From assembly GCA_016124945.1 (NCBI GenBank), contig WGMT01000056.1:30216-94215 (forward strand): 64,000 bases of DNA, given 5' to 3'. Shown in pieces: positions 56,755 through 64,000 of the stretch. Made by a program: the position numbers and the translations under genes. The notes beneath the pieces are model-generated. The model was not told the DNA's origin and did not search any database. It was given only the letters and a program-made list of their open reading frames with translations. The DNA is from a bacterium. Lineage in GTDB: Bacteria > Chloroflexota > Anaerolineae > Caldilineales > Caldilineaceae. Each line of letters opens with the position of its first letter. Positions within the stretch are counted from its first letter, which is position 1.

Positions 56755-57669
56755 TCAGCGTTGCGCCCATCGGAACTCGGCATCACCGGCGTCGATGAAA
56801 TGCTGCACGCCGTTGGCCGCTTCCACAATCAGGCTGCCGTTACGTGTTGTGCCCACCACTATCCCCGCAATTGGGGACGTCACCGCGCCGCCGGTAACCG
56901 TTACTTCTTGCCCAATGTTGACAAGCGCAGATTCCCAGCGCCGATGGATCTCCTCGGGGCTAAGTGGGTAGGCGGGATCGAGCAATCGACCCAGTGTGCG
57001 GCAAAGTACGATCAGCAGTTCTTCACGGCTAACGTCGTGGTGAAGGAGACGGTAAAGGCTGACGGGCTGCAACCCGTTGACACGCGGCGTCGGTAATTCT
57101 TCGGGCCGTTGGTTTACGTTGACGCCAATCCCGAGGACGGCATAGGCCGACCCAGACTCGCCCATCACGCTTTCAATCAGCATCCCGGCCACCTTTCCCA
57201 GCGCGCCGTCGCCGAGAATGATCACATCGTTGGGCCACTTGAGGCGAAATTGACGCGCCAACACCGGCACCGTCACCCGCAACGCTTCGAGGACAGCCAC
57301 GCCCGCGATCATGGGCAACTGTGTGGGGTCTACGGGCAGAACGGGCGGCGCAATGACGATGCTAGTCAACAGGCCGCGGCCCGGCGGGGCGTTCCATTGG
57401 CGGGCGAGCCGTCCTCGCCCGGCGGTCTGCTCGTCGGCGACAATAACAGCGCCGGCGCAGGCGTTTCCATTCTCTTTTGCGGTTTGCACCAACTGATGCG
57501 CCGCTGGCATTGTGCTGGGCAGCGAAGGCGTGTACTCGATCCACTGGCCGAAGAGTTCACCGTGCAGCGCCAGTCGTACATAATCTACATGTAAGGCTGT
57601 CCTGTAACGAAACCTATCCAATTCGCTACATTCATCAAGTCCACGTTCCATTTGTGATACCCGCCCCAT
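56755..57669 (-). CDS. birA: Biotin-protein ligase, without DNA-binding domain
   Basis: 304 residues from ATG 57669; ATG 57651 is an alternative. The catalytic domain shows ADEQTAGRGRLARQW (biotinyl-AMP site), RLKWPNDVII and GIGVNVNQ, and a C-terminal domain follows (about 255-304). There is no N-terminal helix-turn-helix, so this is a monofunctional ligase rather than a BirA repressor. It would biotinylate the carrier protein encoded 6 kb away at 63152-63646. Confidence 0.93.
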   Translation of the reverse strand: MGRVSQMERGLDECSELDRFRYRTALHVDYVRLALHGELFGQWIEYTPSLPSTMPAAHQLVQTAKENGNACAGAVIVADEQTAGRGRLARQWNAPPGRGLLTSIVIAPPVLPVDPTQLPMIAGVAVLEALRVTVPVLARQFRLKWPNDVIILGDGALGKVAGMLIESVMGESGSAYAVLGIGVNVNQRPEELPTPRVNGLQPVSLYRLLHHDVSREELLIVLCRTLGRLLDPAYPLSPEEIHRRWESALVNIGQEVTVTGGAVTSPIAGIVVGTTRNGSLIVEAANGVQHFIDAGDAEFRWAQR

Positions 57670-57716
57670 TTGCTATCCCCACCCCATTTGCAATCCCCGA
57701 CGGGGTGCAATTTTGC

Positions 57717-57745
57717 TTGTGATCTACCGATCAATCGTGTAGAAT
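57717..57745 (+). promoter_or_regulatory. Sigma-70-type promoter
   Basis: TTGTGA (57717-57722), 17-base spacer, TAGAAT (57740-57745). It faces the membrane-protein gene at 57828 and lies just beyond the divergent birA gene. Confidence 0.55.
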
Positions 57746-57827
57746 TGACTGAAAATCACATCCTGTATGTGTATTTTGAGATTGTCTTCTGACGCAACCG
57801 CCTGAAGCCGACTGGGTTTGTTGGGCT

Positions 57828-58265
57828 TTGGGCGGTGCTTCTTGTGAACGCGATGAGTATCCTATTTTGATCCAGATCCGGTCTGTGCTACCCCTACTGC
57901 GGGCGTTGATCCAGTCGCCTCGGCGCCAGTCGGGCGCTTTTGGGGGCTCAACTCTATCCGCACCGACGCCCACACTCCCAATTATTCTCGTCAGTCTGTT
58001 CATTGGGATCGGATCCTCTGTGCTGGGATACTATGTGGCTTATGCAGTGCTTCTCTGGAGCACGTTTTGGAGTGTTGCTGCGGCAACGCTGCTCCTGTCT
58101 GCGGCTGTCAGCGGAACAGCCGCCTTCCTATCGTCGTTGCACGACCGTCGTACCATTGGTATGAACATAGGCTTCAGTTGCGCGTTAACTTTTTTGCTGT
58201 TGGCCTTTGTTGGATTTTGTATGGTGATGGGAATTCTGGCGGCAACGGTGGTGATGCTGGTCTAA
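57828..58265 (+). CDS. Membrane protein, unknown function
   Basis: 145 residues if the TTG at 57828 is used; a start further in is possible. Three membrane helices (about 50-72, 75-98 and 112-142) and no recognised motif. A good promoter lies upstream. Start choice is uncertain. Confidence 0.55.
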   Translation: MGGASCERDEYPILIQIRSVLPLLRALIQSPRRQSGAFGGSTLSAPTPTLPIILVSLFIGIGSSVLGYYVAYAVLLWSTFWSVAAATLLLSAAVSGTAAFLSSLHDRRTIGMNIGFSCALTFLLLAFVGFCMVMGILAATVVMLV

Positions 58266-58397
58266 CTATATCACGGATCGACCTAGAATCCATGCCAAAA
58301 TTGGCCCTAAGACGGGGCATCTCTTTGTGTGGCGCGATTACTGTTTAGTATTTCAGGATAGACACGTAGAACTGAATCGGTCAACCAAAGGACAATC

Positions 58398-59231
58398 ATG
58401 TCACGAGCAGTTGTAGGCACCAAGAGGAAAGGCACAATGGATGGGTCCGCGGTTGCGCTTTCGACGCCTTCCAGTCGGCGCATCTGGGAAGTTGATGCCT
58501 GGCGCGGCATTGCCATCTCTATGATGGTGATTTACCACCTGATGTGGGATCTGGTCGCCTTTACTGGGCTGCAGGTTGCGCTGCAACAGGGCTTCTGGTT
58601 CTATTTTCAACGCACGACGGCAACATCGTTTATTTTGTTGGTTGGGATTTCGCTGGTGATTAGTTATAACCGGGATCTTGAACGTGCCGGCACCGAAAAA
58701 GGTCTCTACGTTAAATTCCTACGGCGCGGGCTTAAGATTTTGGGCATTGGCATGATCATCACCTTTGTCATTGCGCTGGCAACTGCTTTCGTGCCCGGTT
58801 TCCAGGGGCGCATTGACTACGGTGTGCTACACTTCATCGGTACAGCTATTATCATTGCCTATCCTTTCCTGCGTTTTCGATGGCTCAACCTGCTCTTTGC
58901 TGCTATCTTCTATGTCACCAGTTACGCCATCAAAGCTGTGCCTGTGGATACGTTGGCCTTTGTCTGGTTAGGGTTTGAGCCGCCCAACTATTACTATCTT
59001 GACTATTTCCCGCTCATTCACTGGTTTTCAGTGGTGCTGATCGGTATCTTTATCGGCAACACGCTTTATTCTGGAGGGCAGCGTCAATTTCACCTGCCTG
59101 ATCTTTCGGCTTTCTTCCCAATCAACGTCCTCCGTTTCTTGGGAAGCCGTTCGCTGCTGATCTACGCCATTCACCAGCCGATTCTCCTGCTGGGGCTGGC
59201 TTTGTGGATGGGCATTGTGTCATTGCTTTAG
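58398..59231 (+). CDS. HGSNAT-like (DUF1624) membrane protein
   Basis: 277 residues with about seven membrane helices. The start EVDAWRGIAISMMVIYHLMWDL is typical of the heparan-alpha-glucosaminide N-acetyltransferase catalytic family (DUF1624), and GVLHFIGTAIIIAYPF follows. Bacterial members are thought to acylate surface sugars. AAAGGAC precedes the ATG. It lies just upstream of the carboxyltransferase gene, but a functional link is not obvious. Confidence 0.85.
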   Translation: MSRAVVGTKRKGTMDGSAVALSTPSSRRIWEVDAWRGIAISMMVIYHLMWDLVAFTGLQVALQQGFWFYFQRTTATSFILLVGISLVISYNRDLERAGTEKGLYVKFLRRGLKILGIGMIITFVIALATAFVPGFQGRIDYGVLHFIGTAIIIAYPFLRFRWLNLLFAAIFYVTSYAIKAVPVDTLAFVWLGFEPPNYYYLDYFPLIHWFSVVLIGIFIGNTLYSGGQRQFHLPDLSAFFPINVLRFLGSRSLLIYAIHQPILLLGLALWMGIVSLL

Positions 59232-59278
59232 TTTTCATTTATCTGCAATTATTCTGCCGTGCGTGAGGAGTCAATCTA

Positions 59279-60838
59279 TTGAGCAATCATCCTGTGGATC
59301 CACGAGTGATTCAGTTGCGTGAAATGAAGGCCGAGGCGGAATTGGGGGGCGGTGCAGAACGTATCGAAGCCCAGCATGCCAAAGGCAAGATGACAGCACG
59401 GGAACGTCTGGAACTGCTGCTGGACAAGGGCAGTTTTCGCGAAATGGACGTTTTTGTGACACATAATGCCAAAGACTTTGGGCTAGACAAGCAGAAGTTC
59501 CCCGGCGATGGCGTCGTTACCGGCTACGGTACAGTCGACGGTCGCCTCGTTTACGTCTACTCGCAGGACTTTACCGTCTTCGGTGGCAGTGTCAGCCGCA
59601 CCCATGCCCAGAAGATCTGCAAGATCATGGAAATGGCTATGAAGAACGGTGCGCCGGTGTTAGGGCTAAACGATTCAGGCGGCGCACGCATTCAAGAAGG
59701 TGTCCTCAGCCTGGCTGGTTACGCCGATATCTTCTACCGCAACGTCATGGCGTCGGGGGTGGTGCCACAGATCAGCGTGATCATGGGGCCATGTGCCGGT
59801 GGCGCTGTCTACAGCCCGGCCATCACCGATTTCGTGATCATGGTGAAGAACACCAGCCATATGTTCGTCACCGGCCCGGATGTGGTGAAGACTGTCACCC
59901 ATGAAGAGGTGACCTTTGAAGAATTGGGCGGTGCTTTCGTCCACGCCAGTAAATCGGGTGTGGCTCACTTCGCCGCCGACAATGAAGAGGACGCGCTCTT
60001 CCTGGTGCAGCAGATAATGTCTTACCTGCCCAGCAACAATATGGAAGATCCGCCGCTCTCTAACAGTACAGACGATCCTCTACGCCAGGACGAAGAACTC
60101 GATACCATCGTTCCCGACAACCCCAACCGCCCGTACGATATGAAGGAGATCATCCACCGTATCGTCGACGATGGGCAGTTCCTCGAAGTGCATGAACAGT
60201 GGGCGCAAAATGTATTGGTCGGTTTCTCCCGCCTGGGCGGGCGTTCCGTGGGGATCGTCGCGCAACAGCCTGCTGTCCTCGCCGGTGTGCTCGATGTGGA
60301 CGCCAGCCAGAAGGCGGCGCGTTTTGTCCGCTTCTGCGATGCCTTCAACGTGCCGCTGGTGGTGCTGGAAGATGTTCCTGGCTTTATGCCCGGTTTGAAT
60401 CAGGAACATGGCGGCATCATTCGGCATGGCGCGAAGCTCATCTATGCCTTCTCAGAAGCGACAGTCCCCAAATTGACCGTCATTGTGCGCAAAGCGTACG
60501 GCGGCGCGTATTGTGTGATGAATCCCCGTCACCTGGGCGCGGATCTCGTCCTGGCCTGGCCCAGCGCCGAGATCGCCGTCATGGGGCCGGAAGGCGCAGT
60601 GAACGTCATCTTTCGCCGCGACATCAACTCTGCGGACGATCCCGTCGCTCGTAAAGCTGAATTGGTAGAAGACTATCGTGAACGTTTTGCCAATCCCTAC
60701 GTGGCCGCAGCCAACGGCTTCATCGACAATGTCATCGAACCGCGCGAGACCCGTCCACGCCTGATCAACGCGCTGGAAATGTTACAGAACAAGCGCGATA
60801 CACTGCCGCCCAAGAAACACGGGAATATCCCGCTATAG
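59279..60838 (+). CDS. Acyl-CoA carboxylase, carboxyltransferase subunit
   Basis: 519 residues from TTG 59279, with GAGGAG eight bases upstream. Carboxyltransferase of the propionyl-/acetyl-CoA carboxylase type: AGGNAERIEAQHAKGKMTARERL-like start, GGSVSRTHAQKI, NDSGGARIQEGV and GPCAGGAVYSPA form the active-site loops. It transfers carboxylate from biotin to acyl-CoA to give malonyl- or methylmalonyl-CoA. The biotin carboxylase and carrier genes follow after one unknown gene. Confidence 0.95.
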   Translation: MSNHPVDPRVIQLREMKAEAELGGGAERIEAQHAKGKMTARERLELLLDKGSFREMDVFVTHNAKDFGLDKQKFPGDGVVTGYGTVDGRLVYVYSQDFTVFGGSVSRTHAQKICKIMEMAMKNGAPVLGLNDSGGARIQEGVLSLAGYADIFYRNVMASGVVPQISVIMGPCAGGAVYSPAITDFVIMVKNTSHMFVTGPDVVKTVTHEEVTFEELGGAFVHASKSGVAHFAADNEEDALFLVQQIMSYLPSNNMEDPPLSNSTDDPLRQDEELDTIVPDNPNRPYDMKEIIHRIVDDGQFLEVHEQWAQNVLVGFSRLGGRSVGIVAQQPAVLAGVLDVDASQKAARFVRFCDAFNVPLVVLEDVPGFMPGLNQEHGGIIRHGAKLIYAFSEATVPKLTVIVRKAYGGAYCVMNPRHLGADLVLAWPSAEIAVMGPEGAVNVIFRRDINSADDPVARKAELVEDYRERFANPYVAAANGFIDNVIEPRETRPRLINALEMLQNKRDTLPPKKHGNIPL

Positions 60839-60840
60839 GA

Positions 60841-60958
60841 TAAGATTCGGGTCTCGGGATCAGGGATTGGGGCTGAAGACAAAATGTCGTCAATAGGATC
60901 GGATCGTCGACAAGATCCCAGTCCCAGTCCCAGTCCCAGTCCCTGATCCCCGATCTGG
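60841..60958 (+). repeat. Tandem-repeat element with 6- and 7-base units
   Basis: Left GGGATCAGGGA (60856-60866) pairs with TCCCTGATCCC (60940-60950). The right side has four CCCAGT hexamers before it. It lies in the acyl-CoA carboxylase gene cluster. Confidence 0.8.
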
Positions 60959-60965
60959 ATAAACT

Positions 60966-61538
60966 ATGTCACTCACTGAGATCGAATTCGAGCTTTCTGC
61001 AGAACAGTATGCATTGTTAGAATACCGAAAACTTCAGCAAGGCCAGTCTTTCACGGTGACGCTGGATGGCGGCGTGTTGCTGCCTGATTTGGCCGCAACA
61101 TTCTGGTTTGCCGTACAGCCCGAAGCATTGACACCCGCCTTCCAGGCTGTCGGGCCGTCGATTTATGCTTTTGCCGGCCGGATCGAAGAGGCGGAGATTG
61201 AATATGGACGTGAGCAGTTGGCCCATTTGTCGATCAATTGTGGTTCGGTCTTCCTACGTGTCACCTGTGCACCTGGTGATGATGGTCAACTGCCGGACGG
61301 CACTTGGGAGACTCGCTACATTGCCGGGATTGCGCCTGTTCAGGGGCTTTTCGAAGAGAATTTTGAACTGGCTGTAGGGCGTAATATAGATGTCACCTTG
61401 TGGGGCTTCCGCCGCTTGGTCCTCACACCGGGTGACCTGAATTTTGGCCGGTGGCACGAAAGCGTCGAACTTGCGCCAACCCCTTTCACCCATGACCGCG
61501 TCTACGTGAAGGCGCGTATCCACCGCCAGACAGTGTAA
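60966..61538 (+). CDS. Unknown protein in the acyl-CoA carboxylase cluster
   Basis: 190 residues, soluble, with no signal peptide or membrane helix and no motif I recognise. Predicted mainly beta strand (alternating hydrophobic pattern, e.g. SFTVTLDGGVLLPDL). It lies between the carboxyltransferase and biotin carboxylase genes, separated from each by repeat elements, so an accessory role in the carboxylase is possible but untested. Confidence 0.6.
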   Translation: MSLTEIEFELSAEQYALLEYRKLQQGQSFTVTLDGGVLLPDLAATFWFAVQPEALTPAFQAVGPSIYAFAGRIEEAEIEYGREQLAHLSINCGSVFLRVTCAPGDDGQLPDGTWETRYIAGIAPVQGLFEENFELAVGRNIDVTLWGFRRLVLTPGDLNFGRWHESVELAPTPFTHDRVYVKARIHRQTV

Positions 61539-61541
61539 GTG

Positions 61542-61605
61542 ACTGGTGATTCCTGACTTGGGCCGTTTTCACCCTGGTCTCCATCGCCGATCACAAATCA
61601 CCAGG
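61542..61605 (+). repeat. Small inverted repeat element
   Basis: CTGGTGATT (61543-61551) pairs with AATCACCAG (61596-61604). Degenerate member of the repeat family. Confidence 0.6.
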
Positions 61606-61643
61606 CACCTGGTTTTTCACGAACCATCAAGAGAGGATGGTCC

Positions 61644-63155
61644 ATGTTTAAGAAAGTTCTGGTCGCTAACCGTGGTGAAATTGCCGTGCGTGTCCTGCGC
61701 GCCTGCGAAGAACGCGGCATCTCGACCGTTGCTGTTTTCTCTGAACCTGATCGTACTGCGTTACATGTCCGCTACGCCGACGAAGCCTACCCGATTGGTC
61801 CTGCGGCCAGCCGTGAAAGCTATCTGCGCATCGACAAGATCATCGATGTCGCGCGCAAAGCCAACGTCGACGCCATTCACCCCGGCTATGGTTTTCTGGC
61901 TGAAAATGCGGAATTCGCCGCTGCCTGTGTCGACGCCGGTATCACCTTTATCGGTCCTGGCGCGGATGCTATCGCCAAAATGGGAGACAAGCAAACCGCT
62001 CGCGAAACAGTTGCCAAAAGCGGCGTGCCGCTTGTCCCCGGCACGCCGAAAGGGCTGCGCGACGATGATCTTCGGGGGGCGGCGCTACGCATCGGCTTCC
62101 CGCTAATGATTAAAGCGACGGCGGGTGGCGGTGGCAAAGGTATGCGCGTTGTCCACGACCCGTCCGATTTCACCAGTGCTCTTTCGGCAGCGCGTCGTGA
62201 AGCGTTAAGCGCCTTCGGCAACGGCGAAGTCTATCTCGAAAAGTACATCACGTCGGGGCGTCACATCGAAGTGCAGATCCTGGCCGACAGTCATGGCCAC
62301 ATTATTCACCTGGGCGAGCGTGAATGTAGTATCCAACGGCGTCATCAGAAGTTGATCGAAGAGTCGCCAAGTGTCGCCATCGACGATAAAATGCGTACCG
62401 AACTAGGCAAGATTGCCATTGCGGCGGCGGAATCGGTCAACTATGTCAACGCCGGTACCATTGAATTTATTTTTGACAACAAAGACAACAAATACTACTT
62501 TTTAGAAATGAACACCCGCCTCCAGGTGGAGCATCCGGTCACCGAGATGGTGACTGGGGTAGACATTGTAAAGGAGCAGATTACAATTGCGGCGGGGCGG
62601 CGGTTGCGCTATCGTCAGGCTGACATTGTTGCCAAAGGTTGGTCAATTGAATGCCGTATTACAGCGGAAGATCCGTTTAATAACTTCATGCCGAACGGTG
62701 GGGTAGTCACCTATCTCAAAGAACCTACCGGTCCTGGTGTTCGGGTGGAGAGTGCGCTCTACCGTGGCTATGAAATCAGCCTCTTTTACGATCCTATGGT
62801 TGCAAAGCTCATCGTTTGGGGCGAGACCCGTGCCGAAGCCATTTTGCGTATGCGGCGGGCGCTGAACGAGTATCGCATCGGCGGCATCAAAACATCGATC
62901 CCCTTCCATCAGGAAATGATGGACAGCACCGAGTTCATTTGGGGTACCTTTGATACTGGCTTCATTAGCCGGTTAAAACTGATTGCCAGTGATCGCACAT
63001 CTGATGAGCATGCTCGTATTGCGGCTGTGGCTGCCGTCCTCAGCGCACATGAAGCAGGGCGACGCGCTGTTCACATTGGTGACAACAATGGTACAGGAAA
63101 GCCAAATTACTGGAAGCAGGCCGGCCGCATGCGCTCAACAGGAGGACGCTGGTGA
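61644..63155 (+). CDS. accC: Biotin carboxylase subunit of acyl-CoA carboxylase
   Basis: 503 residues. ATP-grasp enzyme that carboxylates biotin with bicarbonate. Visible: FKKVLVANRGEIAVRVLRA, the ATP loop TAGGGGKGMR, and the catalytic EMNTRLQVEHPVTE. About 50 residues follow the core domain, as in acyl-CoA rather than stand-alone acetyl-CoA forms. Its stop overlaps the GTG start of the carrier gene (GTGA), so the two are translated as a pair. Confidence 0.96.
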   Translation: MFKKVLVANRGEIAVRVLRACEERGISTVAVFSEPDRTALHVRYADEAYPIGPAASRESYLRIDKIIDVARKANVDAIHPGYGFLAENAEFAAACVDAGITFIGPGADAIAKMGDKQTARETVAKSGVPLVPGTPKGLRDDDLRGAALRIGFPLMIKATAGGGGKGMRVVHDPSDFTSALSAARREALSAFGNGEVYLEKYITSGRHIEVQILADSHGHIIHLGERECSIQRRHQKLIEESPSVAIDDKMRTELGKIAIAAAESVNYVNAGTIEFIFDNKDNKYYFLEMNTRLQVEHPVTEMVTGVDIVKEQITIAAGRRLRYRQADIVAKGWSIECRITAEDPFNNFMPNGGVVTYLKEPTGPGVRVESALYRGYEISLFYDPMVAKLIVWGETRAEAILRMRRALNEYRIGGIKTSIPFHQEMMDSTEFIWGTFDTGFISRLKLIASDRTSDEHARIAAVAAVLSAHEAGRRAVHIGDNNGTGKPNYWKQAGRMRSTGGRW

Positions 63156-63646
63156 AGTATTATGCCCAGATCGGTGAGTTAGAATATGTGGTCGAGATCG
63201 AAGACGGACAGATCTTTGTCGACGGTGAATTAGTAGATGTAGATCTCAGCCGCAGTGGCGTGCCTGAACTTTACAGTATGTTGATCAATGGGCGTAGCTT
63301 CGAAGTGCTGATTGAGGAGCAACGGCAGGTCTACGATGTCACCTTGCGGGGGGAACAGTATCATGTCCGCGTCGAAGATGATCGCACCCGTCGTCTCAAC
63401 GAAGGCCGCCGTGGGCCGGAAGTGCCCAAGGGAGAGTTGGTAGTCAAAGCGCCGATTCCTGGATTGGTGGTGAAAGTTCTCGTACATGAAGGTGAGGAAA
63501 TAGCCGAAGACCAGGCGTTGGTGATTCTCGAAGCAATGAAGATGGAAAACGAGATTCGTGCACTGCGCTCCGGTGTTGTGCGCAAAGTAGATGTCTCTGC
63601 AGGACAGCGTGTCGAGCAGAATGCACCATTGCTGATTCTGGCGTAA
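63152..63646 (+). CDS. Biotin carboxyl carrier protein
   Basis: 164 residues from GTG 63152, overlapping accC by four bases. The biotinyl domain (about 97-164) has the signature EAMKMENEI; Lys130 carries biotin. The N-terminal ~90 residues form a separate domain, as in carrier subunits of propionyl-/acyl-CoA carboxylases. Substrate for the BirA encoded at 56755. Confidence 0.94.
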   Translation: MKYYAQIGELEYVVEIEDGQIFVDGELVDVDLSRSGVPELYSMLINGRSFEVLIEEQRQVYDVTLRGEQYHVRVEDDRTRRLNEGRRGPEVPKGELVVKAPIPGLVVKVLVHEGEEIAEDQALVILEAMKMENEIRALRSGVVRKVDVSAGQRVEQNAPLLILA

Positions 63647-63698
63647 TCGGCGTACATACAACAAGTCAAGACTTGAAAAATTCTGAAGCCGATTTCAT

Positions 63699-63727
63699 TT
63701 GACATTCCTGTTTGTGTGTGATATATT
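63699..63727 (+). promoter_or_regulatory. Strong sigma-70-type promoter P1
   Basis: TTGACA (63699-63704), 17-base spacer, TATATT (63722-63727). No gene starts in the remaining 270 bases. Confidence 0.8.
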
Positions 63728-63794
63728 TCAATGACCATTGTGCCTCACCAATGCGTCCTATTTCTTAATAATTGATACGTGATTACTTAGCAGT

Positions 63795-63826
63795 TCAGGG
63801 TAATTGTGTGCCCTGAGATGCTTTTT
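63795..63826 (+). terminator. Weak terminator-like hairpin in the leader
   Basis: TCAGGG (63795-63800) pairs with CCCTGA (63811-63816) and is followed by GATGCTTTTT. Confidence 0.4.
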
Positions 63827-63899
63827 GTGTTGCGGTTAAGTGGGAAAACATTGGGGTTAAGCGTGTCAGAAACATGAAAATCAACAGAGGTTCATGGAT

Positions 63900-63928
63900 T
63901 TGACCGAAGCGGGAAGCAGTGATAAAGT
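63900..63928 (+). promoter_or_regulatory. Second sigma-70-type promoter P2
   Basis: TTGACC (63900-63905), 17-base spacer, TAAAGT (63923-63928). Together with P1 it forms a tandem promoter pair. Confidence 0.55.
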
Positions 63929-64000
63929 AAGCTCTTGTGCCCGGCGAGGCTGGGTGCGAGAGAGCAGTGGCAGATTAACAATTGAAGAGTGGTAAGGTAA

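Larger units (their letters stand above)
63735..64000 (+). other. Untranslated leader running off the window
   Basis: No open frame with coding character in these 266 bases. They contain a weak hairpin (63795-63826), a second promoter (63900-63928) and, near the end, AGAGTGGTAAGG-type sequence. The downstream gene, or an RNA gene such as an rRNA operon, lies beyond the window. Confidence 0.55.

Overview
The window is a GC-rich bacterial chromosome segment carrying about 55 protein genes, one tRNA, no transposase and no phage genes. It looks like a Chloroflexota genome of the Anaerolineae/Caldilineae kind. That placement is inference from gene content: two S8 peptidases ending in tryptophan-rich tandem repeats, several PMT/YfhO-type membrane glycosyltransferases, a DUF6391 protein, a COG3375 acetyltransferase, a PdtaS/PdtaR pair and a split acyl-CoA carboxylase. 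No rRNA is available to confirm it.

Layout. 0-8 kb: the 3' end of groEL, a DUF433/DUF5615 toxin-antitoxin pair whose toxin frame runs without a stop into the tRNA 2-thiouridylase gene mnmA, small membrane proteins, a GNAT protein, a LysM protein and a sulfatase. 8-18 kb: sugar-nucleotide and envelope genes, with a kinase/uridylyltransferase fusion, a GalU-like enzyme, a TlpA-type thioredoxin, OsmC, a PAP2 phosphatase, a MobA-like transferase, a FabL-like reductase and a polysaccharide deacetylase. 18-28 kb: an RpiR regulator, an MFS-HEAT fusion, an aldo/keto reductase, two secreted subtilases and an HD-GYP protein. 28-34.9 kb: a DUF6069 protein, a sulfur-handling cluster (DUF442 phosphatase-like protein, DsrE-like protein, TusA, rhodanese/persulfide dioxygenase), an OmpR-type two-component system and a DUF4870 protein. 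35-45 kb: fmt, tRNA-Pro(GGG), PdtaS/PdtaR-type sensor and antiterminator, and three polyprenyl or membrane glycosyltransferase-type genes. 45-56.6 kb: transketolase, DUF6391, holA, an M16 peptidase homologue, mazEF, a TyrA-like dehydrogenase, HD and M50 proteins, another PMT and two surface-stalk proteins. 56.7-64 kb: birA, an HGSNAT-like membrane protein and the three acyl-CoA carboxylase subunits. BirA would biotinylate the carrier encoded at 63152-63646. The window ends inside a non-coding leader behind two good sigma-70-type promoters.

The most unusual feature is a dispersed family of self-complementary short tandem repeats, mostly with 7-base units. At least 15 copies occur, each built as a GATT-type arm followed by its AATC-type complement. 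The two arms match each other within a copy, while the unit sequence differs from copy to copy. Four copies share a central core, and in two copies the arms differ by exactly one 7-base unit. The repeats supply the stop codon, and often the last residues, of at least eleven genes. Three copies lie in frame inside one YfhO-like gene (41930-44917), and in each of those the TGA that a perfect repeat would create is changed to a sense codon. The family resembles in style the heptanucleotide STRR repeats known from cyanobacteria, but the paired-arm design is the point worth pursuing.
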